Of a stretch of DNA of 64,000 bases, positions 8,287 through 17,250 are shown piece after piece. This stretch comes from Candidatus Bacteroides pullicola (GTDB lineage Bacteria; Bacteroidota; Bacteroidia; Bacteroidales; Bacteroidaceae): contig DXCV01000065.1 in assembly GCA_019115825.1 (NCBI GenBank), positions 37,340-101,339 of the forward strand, in the 5' to 3' direction. A program made the position numbers and the translations under genes. Position 1 is the stretch's first letter. Every line of letters starts with the position of its first letter. The notes under the pieces were generated by a model that did not search any database, was not told the DNA's origin, and saw nothing but the letters and a program-made list of their open reading frames with translations.

Positions 8287-9528
8287 ATGTCAAGACGAGT
8301 AGTGATAACAGGCATCGGCATCTGGTCGTGCCTGGGGACGGACTTGGAGACCGTCAAGGAAGCGCTTTACAACGGCACTTCCGGGATAGGCCTTGACGAG
8401 GACCGTCTCGCCTACGGCTATCGCTCCGGCCTGGTGGGCAAGGTGGCGAAGCCGGTGATTACCAAGAAAGATATTGAACGTCACATCCGCGCCGGCATGT
8501 CCGAGGAGGCGGAATATGCCTTCATGGCCAGCCGCCAGGCTTTCGGGATGGCGGGGATGGACGATGCCTGGCTGATGGAGAACGAGGTGGGCTGCATCTT
8601 CGGCAATGATTCGTCGGCCAAGCCGGTGGTGGAGTCGGCCCGCATCATGGACGAGAAGCACGACACGGAGATGCTGGGCTACGGCCTGGTGTTTCAGTCG
8701 ATGAACTCCACCGTCAACATGAATCTCAGCACCATCTTCCGCCTGCGGGGCGTCAACTTCACCGTCAGCGCGGCCTGCGCCAGCGGAAGCCACTCCATCG
8801 GCTTGGGCTATCTGCTCATCAAGCAGGGCTTGCAGGACACGGTGCTGTGTGGAGGTGCGCAGGAGACCAATTACTACTCCATGGCATCGTTTGACGCGCT
8901 TCGTACTTTCTCCACCCGTATGGACGAGCCGACCAAGGCCAGCCGCCCCTTCGACAAGGATCGCGACGGCCTGGTGCCCAGTGGAGGAGCAGCAGCTCTG
9001 GTACTGGAGGAATATGAACACGCCAAAGCCCGTGGGGCGAACATCCTATGCGAAGTGGTGGGCTACGGCTTCTCCAGCAACGGTGGAGGCATTTCGCAAC
9101 CCAGCGACGAGGGATGTGCCATCGCCATGACACGTGCCATGGAGGATGCCGGCCTCACGCCCGACGACATTGACTATATTAACGCCCATGCCACGTCTAC
9201 TCCTCAGGGAGACATGCTCGAGGCAAAGGCTTTGGTCCGTCTCTTCGAAGGGAAGCACGCGCTCATCAGTTCCACGAAGTCCATGACCGGACACGAATGC
9301 TGGATGGCAGGCGCGAGCGAGATAGTCTACTCCATCCTGATGATGCAACATCACTTCGTGGCGCCCAACATCAACTTGGAGCACCCCGATGAGTATGCCG
9401 ACCGCCTGAACCTGACCGCTACAACCGTGGATACCGAGGTGAACACGGTGCTGAGCAACAGCTTCGGGTTCGGGGGGACGAACAGTGCGTTGATTATCCG
9501 AAATCTTTCTGACGTAAAAGACGTATAA
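8287..9528 (+). CDS. Stand-alone beta-ketoacyl-ACP synthase
   Basis: A KAS I/II-type condensing enzyme of 413 aa, the standard length. The active site is complete: Cys164 in SAACASGSHS, one His in NAHATSTPQGD (about 305) and a second in SMTGHECW (about 342). The C-terminal SNSFGFGGTNSAL is typical. It lies 18 bases after the ketoreductase and is the only single-domain ketosynthase of three in the cluster, so it may start or prime the chain while the two fused enzymes elongate it; that division of labour is inference. Confidence 0.93.
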   Translation: MSRRVVITGIGIWSCLGTDLETVKEALYNGTSGIGLDEDRLAYGYRSGLVGKVAKPVITKKDIERHIRAGMSEEAEYAFMASRQAFGMAGMDDAWLMENEVGCIFGNDSSAKPVVESARIMDEKHDTEMLGYGLVFQSMNSTVNMNLSTIFRLRGVNFTVSAACASGSHSIGLGYLLIKQGLQDTVLCGGAQETNYYSMASFDALRTFSTRMDEPTKASRPFDKDRDGLVPSGGAAALVLEEYEHAKARGANILCEVVGYGFSSNGGGISQPSDEGCAIAMTRAMEDAGLTPDDIDYINAHATSTPQGDMLEAKALVRLFEGKHALISSTKSMTGHECWMAGASEIVYSILMMQHHFVAPNINLEHPDEYADRLNLTATTVDTEVNTVLSNSFGFGGTNSALIIRNLSDVKDV

Positions 9529-9538
9529 ATAGAACGAT

Positions 9539-10111
9539 ATGAGAAAAGTTATCTTAGTAATGGCATTGTTAATGGGAGTTGTCGCTTTGCAGGCGGGCAA
9601 TCCTGTTAAGTTGGTGAAGGGCGAAAAGGACGTTTTCTTCACGGAAGCAACCGTGCGTGTGTTGATAGATGACCATAAGACGTTGATTGACCGCCGTGAC
9701 CAGACTGCCGACGTATATTATGGTGCCAAGGGCGAGGACGAGTATGCGAAGTTCGTGGATGACTTGAACCGTGCCCACGAGAGTTTCATCACGTACTTTA
9801 ACGAGAAGAAGCGCAAGGCTCTTTTGACCGTGACTTCTGACTCTACCGCGCAAGCCGCCTATACCTTGAACGTCAAGGTGACCCTGATGAACGTGGGCAA
9901 TGCCGGCGGTATGATATGGGGCATGAGCCGCAAGGCCGGTGGTGCCCAGATTGAAGGCACGATGCAGTTGGTGGACAATGCTACGGGCGAGACGAAGTGC
10001 GAGTTCGAGTTCGCCAAGGTGAAAGGCTTGTTGGCGCCCGTCTTCCGGGCACGCGCCATCAGTGTGTACCGTTACTTGGCCGATGGCCTGCTTAAATCTG
10101 TAGAGAAGTAA
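9539..10111 (+). CDS. Exported protein of unknown function in the pigment cluster
   Basis: I do not recognise this 190-aa protein. It begins with a clear signal peptide (MRKVILVMALLMGVVALQAG, cleavage probably after the Ala or Gly near residue 20). The mature part has alternating charged strands (LLTVTSDSTAQAAYTLNVKV) and a Gly-rich stretch NVGNAGGMIWGMSRKAGG near residue 120. There is no lipobox and no cysteine in the mature part. It sits between the ketosynthase (10 bases upstream) and the methyltransferase (1-base overlap), so it is almost certainly expressed with them and may act in the periplasm on the finished product. Confidence 0.8.
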   Translation: MRKVILVMALLMGVVALQAGNPVKLVKGEKDVFFTEATVRVLIDDHKTLIDRRDQTADVYYGAKGEDEYAKFVDDLNRAHESFITYFNEKKRKALLTVTSDSTAQAAYTLNVKVTLMNVGNAGGMIWGMSRKAGGAQIEGTMQLVDNATGETKCEFEFAKVKGLLAPVFRARAISVYRYLADGLLKSVEK

Positions 10112-11211
10112 TGAAACTATCCCCTTCCTTGCAGAAAGCCTACACCGAAGACCGCCTCTCCGCCCATGAGGCGCAACTCCGGGCACAATTTATTGCCTGG
10201 GGGCCAGCCATCTTCCAAGTTACGCGCATCATGCTGAAGCACGGTGTGTTGGAAGCGTTGCGCGACAGCGCGGAGGGTCTGACGCGCACTGAGCTATGCG
10301 CCAAGACCGGCTTGAGTGATTATGCCATGAAGTGCTTGCTGGAGGCTTCGCTCAACATGGGTACGGTGTTGGTGGATGTGGAGACTGAGCGCTATACCTT
10401 GGCCAAGACCGGCTGGTTCCTGCTGGTAGACCCTGCCACACGGGTGGACATGGATTTCAACCACGACGTTAATTACGAAGGCTGGTTCTGTCTGGAGGAA
10501 TCCTTGATGAACGGGAAGCCGGAGGGACTGCGCCACTTTGGCGATTGGCCCACGGTGTACGAGGGGTTGTCCAGTTTGCCCGGACAAGTGCAGGAGTCGT
10601 GGTTCGCCTTCGACCATTTCTATAGCGACCATTCCTTTGACGATGCGTTGCACATCGTCTTTGATACCTACCATCCGCACAGCCTCTTCGACGTGGGGGG
10701 CAATACCGGGCGTTGGGCCTTGCGTTGCGTGGACTACGATAAGGACGTGCGGATCACCATCTTGGACTTGCCCCAGCAGATAGGCTTGATGGAGCGGCAG
10801 ATAGCCGGCAAGCCTGGAGCCGACCGCATCAGCGGGCATGGCATCAATCTGCTGGACGAGACGCAGCATTTCCCAACGGAGCCTGCGGCGGACGCCATCT
10901 GGATGAGCCAGTTCTTGGATTGTTTCAGCATGGACGAGATTGTCAGCATCCTGCGGAGAGTTCGTGAAGCCATGTCGGCCGATACGCGCCTCTACATCAT
11001 GGAGACCCTTTGGGACCGGCAGAAATACGAGCCGGCCGCCATGGCTCTGACCATGACCTCCCTCTATTTCGCTGCCATCGCCAACGGAAATAGCAAAATG
11101 TATAATACAGAAGACCTGGAAACGTGTATCGAAGCTGCCGGACTTGGGATAGAACATATCCACGACGGCTTGGGACACGGACACAGCATATTGGTTTGTA
11201 GACTACAATAA
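10111..11211 (+). CDS. SAM-dependent O-methyltransferase-like protein
   Basis: A 366-aa class I methyltransferase with the layout of plant-type and polyketide O-methyltransferases. The N-terminal winged-helix dimerisation region (about 25-100) contains ELCAKTGLSDYAMKCLLEA. The Rossmann domain has the SAM loop FDVGGNTGRW near residue 195 and ILDLPQQIGL as the acidic loop. Late motifs include WMSQFLDCFSMDE. Its ATG overlaps the previous stop. It probably methylates the aryl ring or a polar head group of the polyene; the acceptor is inference. It is the last gene of the first sub-operon, before a 260-bp leader with phased repeats. Confidence 0.88.
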   Translation: MKLSPSLQKAYTEDRLSAHEAQLRAQFIAWGPAIFQVTRIMLKHGVLEALRDSAEGLTRTELCAKTGLSDYAMKCLLEASLNMGTVLVDVETERYTLAKTGWFLLVDPATRVDMDFNHDVNYEGWFCLEESLMNGKPEGLRHFGDWPTVYEGLSSLPGQVQESWFAFDHFYSDHSFDDALHIVFDTYHPHSLFDVGGNTGRWALRCVDYDKDVRITILDLPQQIGLMERQIAGKPGADRISGHGINLLDETQHFPTEPAADAIWMSQFLDCFSMDEIVSILRRVREAMSADTRLYIMETLWDRQKYEPAAMALTMTSLYFAAIANGNSKMYNTEDLETCIEAAGLGIEHIHDGLGHGHSILVCRLQ

Positions 11212-11317
11212 ACAGATAAATAAATAAATAAGTAACTAATCATTTTTAGTTTATATTATTTCAGCGGTATCAGATATAGTATGTTTAGACATCGGCTACA
11301 AGGACGTGAGAAAAAGG

Positions 11318-11460
11318 TGGCATTGATTCCTAGAATCATTGGCATTGATTGGGGGGAATCATTGGCATTGATTCCTAGAAAAGGTGGCACTGATTCTTTA
11401 TCCAGATGGATACTACCCTCCGCTTCGTGATGGTATAAACTAATTTTAAATATCTATTTA
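11318..11460 (+). repeat. Phased 22-bp repeats and conserved 80-bp leader, copy D1
   Basis: TGGCATTGATT occurs at 11318, 11340 and 11363, and TGGCACTGATT at 11385, i.e. at steps of 22, 23 and 22 bp. From 11381 to 11460 the sequence aligns without gaps to 28661-28740, with 63 of 80 identical positions by my count. It precedes the ACP gene at 11472. Confidence 0.8.
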
Positions 11461-11471
11461 AACAACAACGT

Positions 11472-11717
11472 ATGACAAGAACAGAAATTGAAGAGAAAGT
11501 ACGCAACTTTCTTATTGAAGACCTGGAGATAGACGAGGAAAAGATTACTCCCGATGCCAAGCTGAAAGATGACATGGGCATCGACTCCCTGGACTTCGTG
11601 GACATCGTAGTAATTGTGGACAAGAACTTTGGCTTCAAAATCAAGCCGGAAGAGATGCAGGAGGTGGACACCTTCAGCAAGTTCTGCGACTACATCGAGA
11701 GCAAGGTAAACAAGTGA
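11472..11717 (+). CDS. Acyl carrier protein 1 of the pigment cluster
   Basis: An 81-aa ACP. Ser39 in MGIDSLDF is the expected phosphopantetheine site, and helix II is strongly acidic. It follows the D1 repeat leader, so it is the first gene of the second sub-operon. It is one of three ACPs in the cluster and is nearest to the LpxL-like acyltransferase. Confidence 0.93.
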   Translation: MTRTEIEEKVRNFLIEDLEIDEEKITPDAKLKDDMGIDSLDFVDIVVIVDKNFGFKIKPEEMQEVDTFSKFCDYIESKVNK

Positions 11718-11726
11718 GGACATCGG

Positions 11727-12593
11727 ATGGCCGAACTGGAGCACGCTAACTGGAAAGGAACGACGGGAGGTACGCCGTGGATGCAACGGATGCTGATACG
11801 GTGGTTCCGTCACACCTCGCTCTATGTCCCCTATTGGTGCATGGGGTGGATGGTGCCGTTCTACATGCTGTTCCATCACCAGGGCTATCTGGCCAGCTAC
11901 CGGTTCTATCGCCGGCGGTTCGGGATGTCGCCGTGGAAAGCCTTCGGGTATGTCTATCTCAATCATTTCCGTTTCGGACAAATCATCGTGGACCGTTTTG
12001 CCGCCTACGCCGGACATCGGTTCCGGTTGGATGTGGTGGGGCAGGAGGTGTTCGATGAGCTGGAGAGTGGAGAGGGTGGTTTCCTGCAACTCAGTTCCCA
12101 CGTGGGCAACTACGAGCTGGCGGGCTATTCGCTGACACCGCGCCACAAGACTTTCCACGCGCTGGTCTTTGCCGGCGAGACGGAAACGGTGATGGCCTCG
12201 CGGAGCAGGCTCTTTGCCGGACATAAAGTGCGCATGGTGCCGGTTCGTCCGGACCTGTCGCACGTGTTCATTCTCAGTGAGGCTCTGCGGACGGGCGACA
12301 TGGTCAGCATGCCGGGTGACCGCATCTTCGGTTCGCCGCGCAGCATCGCTTGTGATTTCTTTGGCAGCAAGGCGCGTTTCCCGTTGGGTCCGTTTGCCAT
12401 GGCCGTGCAGCGGGAGGTTCCCATGCTGGCCGTATTTGTCATGAAGGAGGACGTTAAGTCCTATAAGATTTATGTCCGTCGGCTGCATGGCGACAATGCT
12501 GCCGCATTGGGACAGTGTTTTGCCACGGAATTGGAACGCATCATTAAGTTATATCCTACACAATGGTTCAACTTCTACGACTTCTGGACGTAA
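11727..12593 (+). CDS. LpxL/HtrB-like acyltransferase of the pigment cluster
   Basis: A 288-aa lysophospholipid-acyltransferase-superfamily protein. The HxxxxE-type catalytic motif appears as SSHVGNYELAGY (about residues 112-123), the arrangement of lipid A late acyltransferases. An N-terminal hydrophobic segment (about 30-52, YVPYWCMGWMVPFYMLF) probably tethers it to the inner membrane. It starts 9 bases after the ACP gene. In this setting it may transfer the ACP-bound polyene or a fatty acyl chain to a lipid carrier; the acceptor cannot be seen. Confidence 0.85.
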   Translation: MAELEHANWKGTTGGTPWMQRMLIRWFRHTSLYVPYWCMGWMVPFYMLFHHQGYLASYRFYRRRFGMSPWKAFGYVYLNHFRFGQIIVDRFAAYAGHRFRLDVVGQEVFDELESGEGGFLQLSSHVGNYELAGYSLTPRHKTFHALVFAGETETVMASRSRLFAGHKVRMVPVRPDLSHVFILSEALRTGDMVSMPGDRIFGSPRSIACDFFGSKARFPLGPFAMAVQREVPMLAVFVMKEDVKSYKIYVRRLHGDNAAALGQCFATELERIIKLYPTQWFNFYDFWT

Positions 12594-12991
12594 GTCCGCT
12601 GGACATATTGCCCCAGCGTCCGCCGTTCATCCTGATTGACGGGCTGACGCGCTATGACGAGACAGAGACCTCCACGCGCTTTCTCATCCGTCCGGACCAT
12701 CTCTTTGTGTCGGACGAATGCCTGCTGCCTACCGGCCTGATTGAGAACATGGCGCAGACTTGTGCCGCGCGTCTGGGTTACTACAACCTCATTAGCGGAC
12801 TCCCGGTGAAGATTGGTTTTATAGGTGCGGTCAATAACTTGCATATCCGGCGTACGCCACGGGTGGGAGAAAGTCTGGATACGACCATCCGCGTGAAGGA
12901 GGAAGTCTTCGGCATGACTCTGGTGGATGCCGAAGTCCGTGTGGACGAGGAAGTGATAGCCACCGCAGAAATGAAGATTGCCATCCCATGA
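12563..12991 (+). CDS. FabZ/ApeP-like hotdog dehydratase subunit with Glu but no HFP histidine
   Basis: A 142-aa hotdog protein. The N-terminal LPQRPPFILIDGL matches the FabZ entry motif, and the central helix has GLIENMAQTCAAR, where the Glu matches the FabZ catalytic acid. The normal HFPGxPxMPG segment is replaced by VSDECLLPTG, so the catalytic His is not in its usual place. Another hotdog protein in the cluster (18847-19224) has the reverse: HFPGQPITPG but Gln at the Glu position. A mixed dimer would restore one full site. The ATG lies 31 bases inside the preceding gene, and the family alignment needs those first residues. Confidence 0.82.
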   Translation: MVQLLRLLDVSPLDILPQRPPFILIDGLTRYDETETSTRFLIRPDHLFVSDECLLPTGLIENMAQTCAARLGYYNLISGLPVKIGFIGAVNNLHIRRTPRVGESLDTTIRVKEEVFGMTLVDAEVRVDEEVIATAEMKIAIP

Positions 12992-13407
12992 AAGAACTGA
13001 CAGAAACCATCGCCTTTGACATCCGTTTCAGCGAGGTAGACTCGATGAACGTTGTGTGGCACGGATCGTATCCCCTGTATTTCGAGGATGCGCGCGAAGC
13101 TTTTGGCAAGAAGTATGACCTGGGCTACATGAAGATGTTCCGCAACGGATACTTTGCCCCGCTGGTAGAGTTGAATCTCCAATACAAACGTCCGCTGGTC
13201 TATGGCATGCAGCCGGCCATCACCATCAAGTACCGTCCCACCGATGCCGCCAAAATTCTGTTCGATTACGAGATACACGACACCGCCGACAATGGTCTGG
13301 TAGCTACCGGACATTCGGTGCAGGTGTTTACGGATACCAAATATCAGTTGGTCTGGTTTACTCCGCCTTTCTATGAGGAGTGGAAAAAACAATGGTTGGT
13401 AGAATGA
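12988..13407 (+). CDS. Acyl-CoA/ACP thioesterase, 4-hydroxybenzoyl-CoA-thioesterase-like hotdog
   Basis: A 139-aa hotdog-fold thioesterase. The signature FSEVDSMNVVWHGSYPLYFE (about residues 14-33) matches the 4HBT/YbgC pattern, in which an acidic residue upstream of the Asn/His pair is catalytic. It overlaps the upstream dehydratase-like gene by ATGA and also the following ketosynthase, implying coupled translation. It could release the polyene or edit stalled ACP intermediates; the choice is inference. Confidence 0.88.
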   Translation: MKELTETIAFDIRFSEVDSMNVVWHGSYPLYFEDAREAFGKKYDLGYMKMFRNGYFAPLVELNLQYKRPLVYGMQPAITIKYRPTDAAKILFDYEIHDTADNGLVATGHSVQVFTDTKYQLVWFTPPFYEEWKKQWLVE

Positions 13408-15167
13408 TAGGAAAGCTGGCAGATTATATTGTGTCGCCCCTTGGCATGGGTACCCGTGTCAATTATGAGGCGGTGAAGGCAGGACAGACCCGGCTCCGTC
13501 GTTACGAAGGGCTTTGGGGATTGCCCGAACCATTCGTGGCGTCTTTGTTGGATGATAATCTGTTGGCGAGTGCTTGTCGGGCGGAAGACATTGACGTCCT
13601 CCGTTATACACGTTTCGAACGGTTGGCGATACTGGCGGCGGCGCGTGCCTTGCAGCATACAGGCATCCGGCCGGAGAGCAGTGAGGTGTTGTTTATTCTT
13701 GCTTCAACCAAGGGAAATGTAGGGTTGCTAGATGAGCGGCAGGGACAATCCTGGCCGTCAGGTCATCTGTTGTTGACGGAAGCAGCCCGTCAGGTAACTG
13801 GTTGGTTCCGTAATCCCAACGAGCCGTTGGTCGTGTGCAACGCCTGCATATCGGGTATGGATGCCCAACTGGAAGCCATGCGGGCTTTGGAATCCGGACG
13901 TTACCGGCAAGCCGTGGTGATAGGAGTAGATGTGCTGTCGCCTTTCATCGTCAGTGGATTTCAGTCGCTCAAGGCTTTGTCGGCCGAGCCGTGCCGTCCT
14001 TTCGATGAAGACCGGACCGGTCTGAACTTGGGCGAGGCGGCTGCCTGCGTGGTATATGGGCTGGTGGATGAAGTTGCCGTGGACATTTCTGAGATGTGGA
14101 GCGTGGTAGATGCTGCGGTACGCAACGATGCCTATCACGTATCGAGTCCTTCCAAGACAGCCGAAGGCGCTTGTCGGGCCTTGCGTTCGGTGCTTGCGGA
14201 AAAGGATTTGTCCGGTTTGGCCTTTGTCAATGTACATGGCACGGCTACCTTGTTCAACGACGAGATGGAAGCCGTAGCCCTCGACCGCATGGGACTGTCC
14301 GACCTTCCTGCCAATGGACTGAAAGGTTATTTCGGGCATACGCTGGGCGCAGCCGGTGTATTGGAAACACTAATTTCGATGGAGGCGCTGGACGATGGCA
14401 TCGTATTGGCCACAAGAGGCTTCGAATATCCGGGAGTAAGCCGCCGCATCAACATCTCTGCAGAGCATCGTCCGGTTGCGGGTTCGGCATTCCTGAAGTT
14501 GATGGCCGGCTTTGGCGGCTGCAATGCGGCCTTATTATTCTGTAAGGGCGGAACCATCCCTACCGCATGCTCGTCGCGACCTTGGGAAGCGGTATCGGAG
14601 CGTGTATCGCATACGGTGCATCTGACGGAATGTGAGGCGGTGGTAGATGGCCGTTTTCTCCCTGTAGAGGGGCAGGGGCAGGCTTTGCTGAAATTCTTGT
14701 ATCAGACCTACGTGGGCGATTATCCTAAGTTCTATAAGATGGATCCGCTGTGCAAGTTAGGATTCCTTGCCTCGGAATTGTTGTTGCAGGCAGAGGAGAA
14801 AGAGGGGCAATCCCGCTTCATCCCTTGCGAAGACCGCGCTGTAGTAATGGTAGGCCGTAGTGCTTCTATCTGTGCGGATCGCGCCTACCAGCAGACCATC
14901 CAATCGGCGGATGATTTCTATCCCAGTCCCTCAGCTTTCATTTATACGTTGCCCAATATCGTGACGGGTGAGATAGCCATGCGCAATCATTATCACGGAG
15001 AGACCACCTGCCTTTTGCAGGAAACTCCGGCCAATGTCCATTCCCTGTTATCCCGGGCGCTCCGTGCACCGGGTATCCAAAGTGTGTTGGGTGGCTGGTT
15101 GGACGTGGCAGATCCCGACCGTTTTGAGGCTACTATTTATATTATCAATCGAGCAAATCATATTTAA
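13404..15167 (+). CDS. Ketosynthase fused to a ketosynthase-like (chain-length-factor-type) half, first copy
   Basis: A 587-aa condensing protein. Residues 1-390 or so form a complete ketosynthase: Cys148 in VVCNACISGMD, His in NVHGTATLFND and His in GYFGHTLGAAGVLE. The last 200 residues resemble the Ketoacyl-synt_2 type N-terminal domain (AFIYTLPNIVTGEIAMRNHY), with no catalytic Cys of its own. The start at MIGKLADYIV gives the ATGA overlap common in this cluster; two ATGs up to 24 bases upstream are also possible. In proteobacterial aryl polyene systems the KS and its partner are separate proteins, so this looks like a one-chain version. A paralogue with the same layout follows. Confidence 0.85.
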   Translation: MIGKLADYIVSPLGMGTRVNYEAVKAGQTRLRRYEGLWGLPEPFVASLLDDNLLASACRAEDIDVLRYTRFERLAILAAARALQHTGIRPESSEVLFILASTKGNVGLLDERQGQSWPSGHLLLTEAARQVTGWFRNPNEPLVVCNACISGMDAQLEAMRALESGRYRQAVVIGVDVLSPFIVSGFQSLKALSAEPCRPFDEDRTGLNLGEAAACVVYGLVDEVAVDISEMWSVVDAAVRNDAYHVSSPSKTAEGACRALRSVLAEKDLSGLAFVNVHGTATLFNDEMEAVALDRMGLSDLPANGLKGYFGHTLGAAGVLETLISMEALDDGIVLATRGFEYPGVSRRINISAEHRPVAGSAFLKLMAGFGGCNAALLFCKGGTIPTACSSRPWEAVSERVSHTVHLTECEAVVDGRFLPVEGQGQALLKFLYQTYVGDYPKFYKMDPLCKLGFLASELLLQAEEKEGQSRFIPCEDRAVVMVGRSASICADRAYQQTIQSADDFYPSPSAFIYTLPNIVTGEIAMRNHYHGETTCLLQETPANVHSLLSRALRAPGIQSVLGGWLDVADPDRFEATIYIINRANHI

Positions 15168-15177
15168 GGAAACAGCT

Positions 15178-15435
15178 ATGGAAGAACTTGTTCGTGAACT
15201 GAAACAACAAATCATCAAGACATTGAACCTGGAAGACGTTTCTTGCGAGGACATTGACAACGATGCTCCCCTCTTCGGCGACGGCTTGGGCCTGGACTCG
15301 ATAGATGCCCTCGAACTCATTGTGTTGCTGGAGAAGCACTATGGCATCAAACTGAGCGATCCCTCGCAAGGAAAAGCCATCTTCCAGTCCGTCAACACCA
15401 TGGCCCGCTATGTGGCCGAACACCGTACGAAATGA
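15178..15435 (+). CDS. Acyl carrier protein 2 of the pigment cluster
   Basis: An 85-aa ACP, Ser41 in GLGLDSIDALEL. The start MEELVRELK is chosen because further upstream the frame overlaps the ketosynthase gene and is not ACP-like. It lies 10 bases after one KS fusion and overlaps the next by ATGA, so it probably carries the growing chain for both. Confidence 0.93.
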   Translation: MEELVRELKQQIIKTLNLEDVSCEDIDNDAPLFGDGLGLDSIDALELIVLLEKHYGIKLSDPSQGKAIFQSVNTMARYVAEHRTK

Positions 15436-17243
15436 ATCGGACGGAACACTTGACACCTATGGACAAACCGATTTATATTACCGGTATGGGCATTATCTCT
15501 GCCATTGGCAATAGCCGGGCAGAGACCGAGCGTGCCTTGCTGGAGGGGCGTTCCGGTGTGCAGACGTTGCGCTTGTTGCCGTCTGTTCATCAGGATTTGC
15601 CCTGCGGCGAGGTGAAACTTTCCAATGAGGAACTGCGTCAGCGGCTTCATATCCCTACCGATAAGGGCTGCAACCGCACCGCCTTGCTGGGCATTGAGGC
15701 CATTAGACAAGCCTTGGAGCAATCCGGCCTGCCTTTGGACGAGGCTTGGCTGCTGTCCGGCACGACAGTGGGCGGCATGGACAGCACAGAACGCCATTTC
15801 CTTGACATGTTGGAGGGCGATGAGTGGCTGCCTTTGCTGGCAACGCACGATTCCGGCTCTACTACCGGACTGATGGCCGACTACTTCGGTATTCCCGCCC
15901 GGCGTACTATGACCATCTCCACCGCCTGCTCCTCGGCAGCCAACGCGCTGATAGTGGGAGCCAATATGATCAAGACGGGCGAGGCCGAGGCCGTGATAGC
16001 CGGTGGCAGCGAGGCGCTGAGCCTGTTTCATCTCAACGGCTTCCACACGCTGATGATTCTCGACACGGAGCGGTGCCGTCCTTTCGATGAGACCCGCCGT
16101 GGCCTGAACCTCGGCGAGGGAGCCGGCTTCGTGGTGTTGGAAAGCGCGGCCTCCATGCGACGTCGGGGAGGAAAACCGTTGGCCATCTTGTCCGGCTACG
16201 GCAATCGTTGTGATGCTTTTCATCAGACCGCCTCTTCGGATAACGGCGAAGGGGCAACCCTGGCCATGCAGGAAGCCTTGGACCTGGCCGGACTGACACC
16301 GCAGGCCATCGGCTATGTGAATGCCCACGGCACGGGCACACCCAACAACGATGCCAGTGAGAGTGCTGCCTTGTTGCGGATATTTGGCAATCATGTTCCA
16401 CCGGTGTCCAGTACCAAACCTTTTACCGGTCATGCCACCTCGGCAGCCGGCGGAATTGAGTCCGTGATAAGCCTGCTGGCCTTGCAGGATGGGTTCATTC
16501 CGGCCAACTTGGGAGGGGACCATCCCATGCCCGGTGGCATTGTGCCCAGTGCGGGCGAACAGGGCGTGGTGCTTCGTCACGTGATGTGCAACAGCTTCGG
16601 CTTCGGCGGCAATGACTCCTCGTTGATATTTTCCCGGCCCGAAGCGGAGGAAAGGGCAGCGGAGGCGGATGGAAAAGCATCTGTTGAGGCTGCCGCTTTC
16701 GAGATGTCCACTGTGGCCTGTGTGCGTTCCACGCCGGAAGCTCCCTTGGACAATCTGCGCGAATTCATGACTCCGCTGGAGTCCCGCCGTCTCTGCAAGT
16801 TGCTGAAGTCGGCCCTGATGACCTCGCTCACAGCCTTGAGGCAGGCAGGGGTGGATACCCCCGATGCCATCATCCTGGGTACTTCCTACGGCATGCTGGA
16901 GAACAGCGAGAAATTCCTCTTGGAGCTTTGTCGGGAGGGCGAGCACGGCTTGAGTCCCACGCTCTTCATGCAGAGCACGCACAACACCATTGCCGGGACG
17001 CTGGCCATCCGTACGCATTGCCACGGATACAACATCACCTATACCCAGCTGGGCGAAGCGGAAACTCTTGACCTCTGTCGGCGCGAAGCCGAACGGCTGA
17101 TGCGGCTGGGGCGGATCCACAATGCCTTGATTGGGTATCACAACGAAGTGACCCCGGCCCTGCACGATATGTTGCTGCGGCTGCGTGGAGAGAACCTGCC
17201 GGTGGGAGTGACCTCTACCGCCATGTTCCTGGAGAAAAGATAA
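15432..17243 (+). CDS. Ketosynthase fused to a ketosynthase-like half, second copy
   Basis: A 603-aa protein with the same two-part layout as the one at 13404. Residues 10-410 form a full ketosynthase: Cys166 in STACSSAANA, His in NAHGTGTPNND and His in FTGHATSAAGG. Residues 430-600 resemble Ketoacyl-synt_2 (SPTLFMQSTHNTIAGTLAIR). The second half has no active-site Cys. An alternative ATG (MDKPIYITG) 27 bases downstream would remove nine unconserved residues. Its position straight after ACP 2 suggests it works on that carrier. It could set chain length or add the last units; sequence does not decide. Confidence 0.87.
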   Translation: MNRTEHLTPMDKPIYITGMGIISAIGNSRAETERALLEGRSGVQTLRLLPSVHQDLPCGEVKLSNEELRQRLHIPTDKGCNRTALLGIEAIRQALEQSGLPLDEAWLLSGTTVGGMDSTERHFLDMLEGDEWLPLLATHDSGSTTGLMADYFGIPARRTMTISTACSSAANALIVGANMIKTGEAEAVIAGGSEALSLFHLNGFHTLMILDTERCRPFDETRRGLNLGEGAGFVVLESAASMRRRGGKPLAILSGYGNRCDAFHQTASSDNGEGATLAMQEALDLAGLTPQAIGYVNAHGTGTPNNDASESAALLRIFGNHVPPVSSTKPFTGHATSAAGGIESVISLLALQDGFIPANLGGDHPMPGGIVPSAGEQGVVLRHVMCNSFGFGGNDSSLIFSRPEAEERAAEADGKASVEAAAFEMSTVACVRSTPEAPLDNLREFMTPLESRRLCKLLKSALMTSLTALRQAGVDTPDAIILGTSYGMLENSEKFLLELCREGEHGLSPTLFMQSTHNTIAGTLAIRTHCHGYNITYTQLGEAETLDLCRREAERLMRLGRIHNALIGYHNEVTPALHDMLLRLRGENLPVGVTSTAMFLEKR

Positions 17244-17250
17244 GTGCCTT

